Part shown: positions 1 to 10,519 of the stretch, one piece after another | Numbering within the stretch: the stretch's first letter is position 1 | How the letters are laid out: each line of letters starts with the position of its first letter | Source: Microcebus murinus | Taxonomy: Eukaryota > Chordata > Mammalia > Primates > Cheirogaleidae | Length of the DNA: 64,000 nt | NCBI RefSeq assembly: GCF_040939455.1 | Contig: NC_134107.1 | Span: 10,169,537-10,233,536, forward strand | Reading direction: 5' to 3' | Translations under genes and position numbers: made by a program | The notes under the pieces: model-generated | Told to the model about the DNA's origin: nothing | The model's input: the letters and a program-made list of their open reading frames with translations, nothing else | The model's database searches: none

Positions 1-3000
1 CCCCGAGGGGGTGCGGGTCACTGGTGGTGCTGGTGGACTGTGTGTAGCGACAGGTGTGAGGCAGCCCCAGCTGAGACTGAGGACTGCCACTACTGCTAGG
101 CTCAGTTGTTCAAAATTGAGAAATTGGAGCCCAGTTGGGCTTCATGTGCAGGGGAAAGGGCCAGCACTCTGTGGTGTCTAGCTTTAGATTCTCAAGAGAG
201 AGGTGGAATGTGGACACAGGCTAGAAGAAAAAACTCTCTGGTGCTCAAGTAGGATCCAAAGATCTGCTCCAGTTCCAACCTGAGCAAGCTAAAACTGGCA
301 GGGAGTGTCGTGGTCTGTCCCATCAAGATAGCCTGTCTCTGTGCGCCACAGCCATAGGTGTGTGCGTTTTGGAGAAGGCTCACTTTTTTCACTTTGGTAA
401 AATAAGCTAAGATGATTGAAATAAAATGAGAAAGTGTAAAGCCACTGCATTCAGAGGCTATTTGTGGTGTTAATTAGGGCCAGGGCCTTTGAGGAAAAAG
501 GCATGCTTTTTGTTAAGTGGGAAAACATCCTGCAAGAACACATTTGCTCAGGTATGACTGGGGTGGGGTTGGTGCTTTCTCTGAAGCTGACTTCGCTTGG
601 TGACTGTGCCCATGACCCTGGCTCTTGGTGGATCCACTGAGGCAGCACAGCTGGGGAGTGGCCCTGTTGCCCATTCGGCTTGTGAAGCGGAGGCAAGTTA
701 ATTCCCCAAGTGACAGCGACTGCTACAAACCTGGGCAGTATTTAACAGTGGGTGTCTCTGGCCCAGGGGATGGCAGCAACACTAGCCTCGCTGTGGAAAT
801 ACCCCAACCAATCACAGGCACGGAAGGACTCTACAGGCAGGTGTGTGTGTGGGAAGTGAAGAGGAGGCTCTGCGAACACCTTCGTGGGCAGCAGGAGCGA
901 AAGACAGTGGCACACACGAGAGCACGCGGCATTACTGCAGGCGGCACTTACTTCTGTTCAGCATGACCCTCTTCTGTTAACACCCATCATGAGAGCAAAT
1001 GAAAATGACAAAATGCAATGACTTGAGACAACACTGCAAAATTAAGAAAGAAAAAAAAGCATCTTTCGATGGATGGAATGAAAACAGTGGTACAGACATT
1101 GGCTGAGCATCCGTCCAAGGTGGTCCCTTCTGGTGGTCCACTTTGAAAATCAATATGGGCATCACTTTCATATTTAGAACAGGAAAATAACAACCTTGCC
1201 TTCTTTAGCTTGGGATAATGTGACTCACTTAAAAAGAAGAAAAATATCCAGGAAGAAGTTAAGAAAGAGAAAATAGTGACATTGGAATGCCGTTAGCCTC
1301 TGCCTGAAGCCCTCTGAGAACCAGCTTACTGCTAATTCCTTAACTCGGGCCTGAGCCATCTTCTCTTTTCTGTAGCTTAGGGAGGATAAACCAACATTCC
1401 CAGTGGGGTAGGGGGGAGGCCACCCTACAGAGACGAGGTGACAGATAGCCAGCAGCTAATCATGGGGGCAGGCAGATCCTGGCCACGTGCTTGGGGCCTG
1501 CTGGTGCCCTGTCCAACATGGCTACAGGAGAGAATAGCCAGCGAGTCCGGGAAGCCCAGTGAAGCCTGCCCTGGGCTGGCCCCCCCACCCTCCTCCTCAG
1601 TGCGCAATTCTCTCCTGCTTCATCACACCCATGTTCACTGGATCCTCCCGGTTGCACAGATCGTTACGTTGCTAAGCAACCACTGGGTTCCCAGGCGGAA
1701 CACATGGGAATCTGATGCTCTGATTTAGAACAGACACATACACACTCACACACACCCTCTCTTGGACTATCACTCTCTAGCCTGCCTTTTAAATCAAATC
1801 TATATAGAAATATGAGAATTAAAAAAAAAAATCAAGAGGTAATTGAGACACTCAGAGATGTGCTGTTATTCCATCAGTCAGTACAAGTTAAATGGGGTGG
1901 GGGAAGTAAACGTGCAGACGGCTTTTGCACTGTGCTTACGAATCCAGTTTGGCTCTTGGACAGTAACTGACAGTGGGCTAGGGCTGTTCAGCATGGCCCA
2001 CTGGGCCTGCTCCTTCTGTCCCCCACACAGGCTGCCTGGCAAGAGCCCAGCCCTGGTGCTGGGTTCAGAGTCCTGTCAGCATAAAATTCTCTCCCGCACA
2101 CCAAGTCACACATCTTCGTTTTAGTGTTGAGCCACCATCCTGCATGTAAGATAGCGCCGATTTCCAAACTGCTCTCTAATTCAGTTACTCTGTCTTTACA
2201 GCCTCCTGGTAAGTAGGGCACTGAAGACTTGGATCTGGGGCTGCGGAGTCACTAACTGGTTTGCCCAAGGCCTCAGTGTCAGGAGCGGAGTCAGCACAGC
2301 TCCCTTGTACTGTGCTTCATGTCCATCTTGGCAGCTGGGCTGTGCCAGCGCTTCTGCACGCTCAGGCCTTGCTGCCATCTGCGGGCTCTGAGCGAGGTGA
2401 GGGGCCCTGGTCTGTCTTCAGTCCTCAGTGCCTGGCCCAGAATGGGGGCATAGTAAATCATTGTCGAATGAACAGTTAAGGGATGTTATGTCCTTGTCCC
2501 AGATCACTTGGTTAAGTGACTTGACCAAGCTTACAGAGCCAGACCCAGGAGTGGGCTGGGCTGCCCTGGGTTCAGCAGCCATTCTGGGAATCCAGGGCTT
2601 TGTGCTAGGAGGTTCACGTCTAAGATCAACAAGGCGCCCAGCTTTCAGGGGGAAATGGTCACCCTGTGATATGTTCTTGCCAAATGTGTCTCATGTGCAA
2701 GCATCTGATTGGAGACCTGACCTTTGATATGCAAGGACAAAGTGCTCCCACCAAACTAGACTAGCCCCTTCGAAATATTAATCTAGAGAAAACACACTCT
2801 AATGAGTGTTCACCAAATTATCTACAATTTCATTCACTGACATTATCTTAATGTTTCAATTGGTGCCACGAAATGATAAAACCACTCTGACGGTGCTGAG
2901 GTTATGAAGATGTCATTAGGCAGCTTCTATTATTGAGTCTGCTTTGAGGTCTGCTCTGGGACCAGCTGGGCAGAGATAATTTTTTAACAACCCAAATTGA

Positions 3001-3358
3001 TTTATTTTAAAATCAAGAGGCGCTCAGGATGACACTGCCGAGAGCCAGTGAAGAGCCGGAGGCACTGGGAGGGAGGGGACGCAGGTGCTGCAAGTCAGTG
3101 GGCACAGGGATGGGAAGCCGGGGCTTGAGAGTGACTGCTGTGGGAGCCGGCCCAGCCCCCAGGCAGCCTGAACCCCCTGGCACCTGGAGTTCCAGGGAGG
3201 AACATCCTCCCCCAAGCCTAGCCATGCCTTGGAAGGTCCCTTCTGGACCCACTGGAAAGGCTGGTGATCTAGAGGGGACCCTGAGGGAGCCAACATATGC
3301 CCTGCCCTCTGATAGAAGCCACAGGGGACCCCCATAGCATGCACTCACTGCCCTGCCG

Positions 3359-3384
3359 CACCCCCCCCCCACACACACACACAC
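3359..3384. repeat. C-run plus (CA)n microsatellite
   Basis: About eleven C followed by about nine CA dinucleotides. Low complexity, intronic. Confidence 0.95.
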
Positions 3385-3714
3385 TGGGTGAAAGTGAAGC
3401 TGACCTTTTCCATGATGTGTTGGCAGAGAACAACAGGGTACTTTGCTGTAAAATCAATGTCTGGTATTTGTCAATTATGTCTCTATTAAGCTGGGGGAAA
3501 TGATGCTTAGGTCTCCCGGGTTGTAGCTAGTTCGTTTTGGGTCAAAGCCAGGCGAACTATGCTGTGAGTTTTGGGGTTCTTGAGGCGCTTATCCCTGGAA
3601 TGCACCTGCTTGTCTGTAGAGTGCAGGCCTGTGTCTGAGCTGCCCGTGCCTGGTTTTCTGCATAGCTAGCTCCTTTTTGTATTTCAGGTCATTCAAATGT
3701 CACTTCCTTAAAGA

Positions 3715-3960
3715 GTGTTAGCTCCTTTCTGCACATGGTCCCTCTAACCTGTTAGCACCTCTTAGCTCATTGGCAGCATTTGTGACATTGGGGTTTATCT
3801 TGTTCATTATTTATTGTCCTTTTATTCCCCTCAAGAATTTGAGCTCCCCAAGGGAAGAGAGACCTGGAATGTTTTCCTTGTTCAGTGATAAATTCTGGGC
3901 TCAGCATGGTGCCTGGCACATAAGAGGCAATCAATAACTATTTGTTGAATGAATGATTAA
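3715..3960 (+). repeat. L2 LINE 3' end
   Basis: The sequence resembles the 3' end of L2, including tggtgcctggcacataagag, a poor match of the usual 'ageing' tail, and tgttgaatgaatgatt at the end. Orientation is plus. The fragment is old and non-coding. Confidence 0.7.
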
Positions 3961-4094
3961 TGACAGAGTCTGCTGCCTCACTTTGGAGGGCCCAGGCATC
4001 CTTGTTGGTGTATTCTTCTTACTCTCCACCCCAGAAAGCAGCAGTTCAGCGAACTAGGGTACCACGGGGCTGGGCTGTGGATCCAAGCCTGAGG

Positions 4095-4265
4095 ACTGAG
4101 TGTGCAGTGGTCTCCCAGGTCTGCACCTGGCTCCGTGACTTTAACCAAAACAAGTGCTCTGCTCCTTGGTCTACAAAACGGCGAGAACACCAGTCAATGC
4201 CCAACACCTCAAGGGTTGTGAAAATCAAGTGCATCAATAGATTACTGAAGGTCTTTGAAAAGTAA
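4095..4265 (+). repeat. MIR-like SINE fragment
   Basis: The order of a MIR core can be followed: 'tctgcacctggctccgtgac', then a diverged T/C-rich part and 'ctacaaaacggcgagaac' corresponding to the 'gtaaaatggg' region. Strongly diverged. Confidence 0.5.
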
Positions 4266-6584
4266 AAAGCATAGTTCAAGTGAAGGATTCTATAGTTGGG
4301 GTTAATATTTCCACACGCCCATCCTAGTGTGAGAGCTCTAGGCTGTTGCTGGTACTATAGGTTCACCCTCTTGACTCTGAGCTTCTGGGGGGAGGACAGG
4401 GGCAGCAGAGCACCAGTGTCCTGTGCTGGGAGCCCCAGCCAGCGGCACTGCAGGGGGTGGGCAGGGAAGCCCACAGGCTAGCGGCTACAGAGGGAGAGTC
4501 CACTGACTCTTCAGGGAGACTCACACTTTTTCCAAACCACAGCTTCCTGCACTGATCTGGTTTGCGATTCTCTTCAAGATGAGATTACCTCCTGGGACGG
4601 ATGATCAGGCTGGGTGGCCATGGGGATGCTTTTCCCAGAACCGCTGACTCCATTCTTGGCAGGGTGTTTTTAGACTAGGCCTAAGAGATGCCTCGAGCAT
4701 TACGTACTGAAGAAAACTACTTGATTGGACTCCTTTCAACAACATATTTGTAATCAAGACATCTCCAAACTCCACCTCATCCCTGATTTCAGGGAAGAGC
4801 TTTTAGCAGCAGAAACACATTCGTTGCTCAAGTTAAATCAAATGTGCCCAAGAAAGCAAGGATCTAGTCATTTAATTTTCTTCTTCTTCTTCCCTTGATC
4901 CTGTGTTCTAGCAAGAAGTAAAAAGAAAACAATCTCCCCTCAGAGTTGTTGAGAAAGAATCCAAGGGTGAAAGTAACTTTAAAAGGGTCAAGTTCAGCTG
5001 AGGTTTTTGCCCACTTAGTGAATGAGTAGCTACGGAACAACTCTGAAAATAGTCCCTTTCTTGGGCAATCAAAACTTGTTCCTGTGGAAATGGTTTTTTT
5101 GCATCACTGTTTGTCATTTCAAAAAGCATGGCTGGCTTTCAATTTTCCCTGGAAAAACTCATTTCTTTTTCCTCAGTAGGAATTCCCTTCATCTAATTTC
5201 GTGCCTCATTTTGCCCATGGCCATTCACAGCTCTTAATTTTTAGATGTATTTGAAGGGGTGGTGAGCCCCAGGTGGGAGCACACCAGGTTCTGTCTAATC
5301 CAAAATGGGCAGATACCAGGCCTAACAATGAAGGCAACGCCCCAGCAAATGAGACGTGCCGGGGATGCATCTGTGTTGGGGGAAAAGGGCGTTGAGTGCT
5401 GCTTGTTCATGAGAAAGACTAACACTCTGGGCTGGGGGAGTGCTTCGTCACACCTTTGGTAACTGTCCTGGACTCACTGGTGGTTGTGCTGTCACTCCAA
5501 CTTGTCCTTGTCAGCATCACATCCACTATGGTCTTGCCTTAGGTGCTCAACATGGTGAGGTCATAAGATCCAAAAAGCAAGGATTAGAGTGCCTATTTCA
5601 GTGTCCAGAGTGAATGACCTCCATTTTCATCCTCTGGCCCCGTCCATAGGGCCATCCTGTGCCTGCTCCAACTCTGAGTATAACCCTCAGCCAGTAGCAG
5701 AGAGGAACATACACGGCCTCTGGGAGCTTGGCAGTGTGGGTGACCCCTAGTGACTAAGCCTGCCTGCCTGTCATTAGCCCCAGGGTTACCAAAGAGCCAC
5801 GACGCTCAGCCCAGCTCAAGGGGAGTTAGACGGCCTGAGAGCTATCTTGCCCTCGGCAATATCAGCCTTGCAGACGTTCAGTTAGCTAGTCGGCCCTTTT
5901 CTCCCAGGTGATCCCTGCCTCCTGCCAGAGGTCAGGAGTTGACCCCAAGCCATTCCAGTTGCACGGATAGTTCTGTGCCTTACAACTAAGCACCCTTGGC
6001 CCAGGGGCTTCATCACTCTGCCCTTCTGTTTCCTTGTGTGCATGGTGGGAATCGGCACAGACCCTATCTCCATGGTGCCCATGGGACATGATGCCTGGCA
6101 TTTGGTGAGTGTTTAGCAGGTGTCAGCTAATGATCTCATTGTAAGTGAGCTGCATTGTAAATAATAGGATGGCTGGGAAGTGGCTGTCCCTGGCAACCAA
6201 GCACCAGTCTAGTTGGAGGTGGTCATGCAGCTATTCTCCTTAAGAAATCCAACAGGCTTCTGCCCCATGAGGTCTGTTCTGAACCCCTTCCTACACAGTG
6301 TCACCTAGAGAAATGCAGGGAAGCCCTAGAGACATGTGCAAGTTGGAATCCTACTCTGCGAGCACCCCAGGAGCTCGTCCAGCCCAAAAGTGATCAGAGG
6401 GGGTGAGCTCTCAAGCTGCGTTGAGAGACAGGCCCATGGAAGAGGTTCCTGTGCTCACCAGGTGGGAGTGCTTAGGGGGTCACGGCTTGGTACAGGTTGC
6501 CCCACTGGCCTGCACACTGAATTCCTTCCTCCAGCCTCAGAATCATGCCCTTCCACCTCCATCCTTACTGTAGACATTGCTAAC

Positions 6585-6765
6585 ACGGGGAAGCAGGAGT
6601 CAGAAAACCTTAGCCTGAGTCCTGGCTCCATCTCCTACTGGCCATGCATGTGGACAGGCCACTTAGCCTCACTTAAAAATGGGTCTAATTACTACTCACC
6701 TCCCAGCTCCCCAGTCACCATAGGGATTATTCACCCATGTGAAAGTCGTAAAATGTGAAACACTG
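6585..6765 (+). repeat. MIR SINE fragment
   Basis: The segment includes 'gagtcctggctccatctcct', 'ggccacttagcctcacttaa' and 'aaaatgggtctaattactac' in the order expected for MIR. Ancient and non-coding. Confidence 0.65.
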
Positions 6766-8112
6766 AGATAAGTCCTCTTAATTGTTATTTTCACATAAGG
6801 TAATGACTAAAGAACCATATCATTATGTAATGGGAAAGGGCAAAACTAGTTGGTTTTTAAGATTTCCTTGAGACTTTTGAATATATAACATTAATATTTG
6901 TAGCTATGTATGTACATGTCTACCAGAAACGGGGAATTTTTGAAGAATTTCTCTTCAACTAGAGGTACTATGTGAATGTCACAGCTGGCGGCGGGTGCCT
7001 CATTCAAAGATAGCGGCATCAACATCTTCTCTAACAAGGCTGCCCGTCAATACTCCTGTGGGAGTAATGGGAGCCATCCGAGTAGTTTATTTACATCCAC
7101 ACTGAAGATAGCTGGGAAAATTGTGGCTCTCAGCCTGCATCTCAAGACCCAACTGTAGTGTGATATCACTGATTAATGGACTGAGTTGTTTGACTTAAAT
7201 GCCTGCCCAGCAGGAGTATGAAGAAAGACTTCATTAGTCAACATGATGAAACCCGAGATCAAACATCGGAGGGGAAGACCGGGGAACACTGCTGTCTGGG
7301 GAACAGCAAAGTGGCGCACGTCTCCGGCGATCTCGGGAGCAGATGCGGCTCCAGTGGGGATTCCCCAGAAGCTGCAGAAAGTGAGGGGCCCATTTCAGAC
7401 AGCCTCAGACAGGGCCTCCAGGTTGGGCTTAGAAATGACTCCTCCTTTATTCCCCCTCCAGTTCCCATGGAAACAACTCAAACCCGCACGATGCTCTGAG
7501 TGGCGACTCGGGACAACCAGTCCCGAGTGGTTTTCCCAGGCTTTTCCTCCCCAGTGTCTGCCCCTGGAATGGGAGGGGCTGGCAGGGAGGAACGCATTTT
7601 ACCCTGAATTCACCAGTAAAGCCCAGGCCCAGCACCTCCCTAGCCCTCAAGCCTGCCCGAGAAGGGAGAGGGAAGAACCCACATGTGCAGACGCCCACCT
7701 GCCCCCCCCCCCAGGTGGTGTGGTGGCTCCTGCAACCAAGCTTGGTTGGGCCTTGGTGCGGCTCTAAATGGCCTTTTAGGTGGTCCTGAGGCAAAGATGT
7801 GGAGGGCACAGAGGACAGGCAGAGCTTCTCTTTGGAAGCCAAAGTGGAGGTGGCTTTGTGCGACCTCATTTACACGTCTGTACGAGGGAGCACCACGTCC
7901 TGTCAGGATGCCTGTGGTCATCACTCTGCTGTCCCAGAGTCCGGGAACATGAGCAAACGCAGCGCAGTTACTGGGTAACAGATGTGGCCAACAAAGAGGC
8001 TTTACGGATCCCTCTTCGCGTCCACGGGGGCTGTTCCCCGAGGGCCTTCCCGGTCAGCCCTGGACAGCGTGTGCGCACAGCACCGTGTGCCTGAGCCGAC
8101 CAAGGGACTTAC

Positions 8113-10519
8113 CTTGGAGCGAGGCTGGTGGACTTGGCTCCCGTCGGTGAATCCAGACCTTCCCCCGGCTTTGCCGATTTCTCTCGGTTCATTTGCTGCA
8201 GGATTGAGTTCAATTCACTAATAACATTTGCTTTTGGGCCTGAGAGAATTGGGCTTTTGACCTCTGTGATGTCGCCCCACAACTTAGAGGTCCTTGGCTG
8301 GATAACCTTGGCCATCCCGGGCTGGGTACTGCCCGGTGGGGGTGGGGGGGCGGGTGGGGGGATAACAAAGCTATCTACATCCTCTTCCACGAGCGCGTCT
8401 TGGTAAAGTGCATTGCTTTTGTGAATTATGGGCTTCATTTTTGGCTTAGGAGGTACTGGGGGTTTGTCAACCATAAATGCTTGCCCATCTGCATAGACTG
8501 TGCAGGTGTCCACGTTTTCCCCACCTTCAGAAGACAGGGTGGAGATGCTGGACACTGTGGAGATAGTGCTGGTCGTCTCGAGATGGTGGTCGCTGCTACT
8601 CCGGCTGTCCACCTCCTCGATCCCAGAGTCGGTGACAGCATCAAAGCTCTCAGGGGGTGGCAGGAATGAGGCAGGCAGACAGTTTGAAAGACCGGCTGGC
8701 TTCTTGCTGTCTGCAGAGTTGGTCGGTTGGCTGGAGTTCAATGAAGGGGACTGAGGAGTGTCGTTTTTTTTCTGCTTGACCAAGTCCGTGAGAGCGGGGA
8801 CAGAAGCAGCGCGGTCGTCGGGGATATCAAAACTATTTGCAAATTCCAGGGGAGGAGGCAATGGCTCTGTAAAAATAAAATCCTCATCCAAGTCCACGGA
8901 TGCCAGAGGGGGAGGAGGGATGCGGAATGGCAAAATCACCGCCTCTTCCATGGAGCCAGCCGCCACAATGGTTCTGCCGGGCGCGGCGGCGGGCTCGGGG
9001 GCAGCGGAGATCTGTAAAGCACCTTCGGTTTCGGAAACACCTTCTGGCACCTCAGACAGCGAGTTGTCCGGCTTCGTGTCCACGTCTGCTTTCTCGTCCT
9101 CTTCCTCCAGGGAGTCGTGCAACTTGGCGGCGTCCACGGTGTGGACCATCAGCAGCCCGGCCGACTTCTGCTGGGACGTGTCCACGATGTCGATGAGCAT
9201 GTTCTTCTTGTCGTCGCCTCTCCGGTCCCTGCCCAGGTCAGTCTCGTACTTGTTCTCCGTCTCCTGACGCCGCAGGGGCCCCCGGGTATTCTGCCTGGTG
9301 ACCGGAGGGAAGCCGGTTTCTGTGCTGGGCCTCATTTTGGTGTCGACGTAAAGAGGTTTGTTGAGGTCAGCCCTGGGGGTCTCCCCTCTGGGTCCCTGCT
9401 GGGATTCCTTCAAGGCTCGGTCCCTTGCGGAGAGGGCCAGGGCCAGCGGGGAGCTAGGGCCGAGCAGCCTCCCTGTGAGCGGATGCACGTAATTCTCGGG
9501 GCCGGCTGCGCCGCTGCTCTTGGAGGGCGCCACCGAGCTGCTCTCAGGCCCTGTGGCTTTGGATGTGGAATTCAGTGGCCTCCCGGCCTCACCCTGAGCA
9601 CTGGCCTCGCCACCACCCACGAAATGGTTCTCGGCCTCCCTGGGCGCTGCCCCTGGCACTGGGGACGGCAGCTGCTCGGCGCCATCCTCGTCGCCAAACC
9701 CGCCCTCCTCGGGGAACTTGGAGGGCCGAGTCCTGGGGGCAGGCGGCCCCAGGCCCACGTCCTCATCCCCCAGGTCTGTGGAGAGGAAGGCCGGGGAGTT
9801 CCTCCTGGCTTCCAGCCGCTTCTCTCGGTCGCGCACGGCCCCGGCGATGGCAGCTGCGAAGGGACTGCTGACGGTCAGGCTGTCGTCGGGCCGCAGCTGG
9901 CCTGGCTGCTCTGAGGCCTGGGGGTCGATCTCCATGCTGCTGCCCTGGCTGCTTTTGCCGCTGCTGCTGGTGGACGGCTCCTTCACGATGATGGTGGGGA
10001 TGGGGATGGAGCACGTCTTCTCCGGGCTGTCCTCGACGTTGGACTGTTTCACCAGCATCCCCTTCCGCCGGGCCGGCTTGGCGGGGACATAGACGGCTTT
10101 GCTCGCGATCTTCCCCACCTCCGAGTATGGGTTTTCCGGCATCTGGCCTCTCTTATTGCGAAAGGTGGCCTGGGGGGCGGCGTTCCGACTGTAGAGGTCA
10201 TCGGAGTCTAGGGAGTAGCGGTCTAATTCTCTCCTGTAGTACATTCCCTTTTCCCGCATCATGGTGGCCACCGTGTCAGACCTCGTGGCTGGGGACACCT
10301 TGGCGGCAGAATTCTGATTGAACGCGGGCTTAATGGTCCCATAGACTCTTGGAGTTGGGGACTTAGGGCAGTTGTAAGCAGTGGGGGAGGGAGGTGGCGG
10401 AGACGGGGGCACGGACTGCGGCGGCGGGGGGATGTCCTCAGAGGTGTCTGGCATGGACAGACTTCTAGTGAACTTCAGCATTGGAGGAGCCAGAAACTGT
10501 CGCTCTTCCTCTGTTATTC
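8113..10519 (-). CDS. SHANK2: SHANK2 large exon: proline-rich region
   Basis: A 2407-nt exon that starts by completing a Gly codon (acceptor ttctacttgtag), then reads ITEEERQFLAPPMLKFTRSL and continues open for 801 codons to TSLAP. It ends with AG of a split Arg codon at the donor gtaagt. Counting from the internal Met of MLKFTR as 1, visible elements are a first polyproline block (about 18-33), Ser/Thr-Pro sites, basic stretches near 138-145 and 218-227, an acidic part (457-475), the Homer site PPLEF (543-547), a Ser/Thr-rich stretch (630-650), the cortactin SH3 site PPVPPKPKMKP (674-684) and a second polyproline block (708-716). The region is predicted disordered and links the PDZ domain to the SAM domain, which must lie in an exon left of position 1. 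No frameshift or stop is present. The family protein is very similar throughout. Confidence 0.98.
8334..8361 (+). other. G-quadruplex-prone tract opposite the polyproline codons
   Basis: The plus strand carries consecutive G runs (about ggtgggggtgggggggcggg and beyond) separated by single bases, so four or more runs of three G are available. The opposite strand encodes the PPPAPPPPPG block of SHANK2. The G-rich strand is the template strand, so the RNA is C-rich. Confidence 0.75.
8430..8462 (-). other. SHANK2: Cortactin SH3-binding motif in SHANK2
   Basis: The codons read PPVPPKPKMKP, the proline-rich sequence with following lysines that binds the cortactin SH3 domain and gave SHANK2 its older name CortBP1 (family knowledge). 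It is intact. Confidence 0.9.
8841..8855 (-). other. SHANK2: Homer EVH1-binding motif PPLEF in SHANK2
   Basis: The codons read P-P-L-E-F followed by ANSFD, which matches the PPxxF ligand of Homer EVH1 domains. In Shank proteins this motif couples the scaffold to metabotropic glutamate receptors through Homer tetramers (family knowledge). The match is intact here. Confidence 0.9.

Larger units (their letters stand above)
1..8112 (-). other. SHANK2: SHANK2 intron before the terminal exon (partial)
   Basis: This stretch follows the donor at 8111-8112 and contains no recognisable exon of SHANK2 or any other gene. I see an L2 3' end (3715-3960), two MIR-like pieces (about 4095-4265 and 6585-6765), short CA/C-rich runs (1735-1765, 3359-3384) and a C run (7707-7721). 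The part at 2750-2960 is AT-rich and repeat-free and could be conserved non-coding sequence. The rest is unique sequence in which I recognise nothing. Confidence 0.8.

Noticed and set aside
8758..9914. Plus-strand frames of 169 and 265 codons
   Set aside because: They are shadows on the opposite strand of the SHANK2 large exon.
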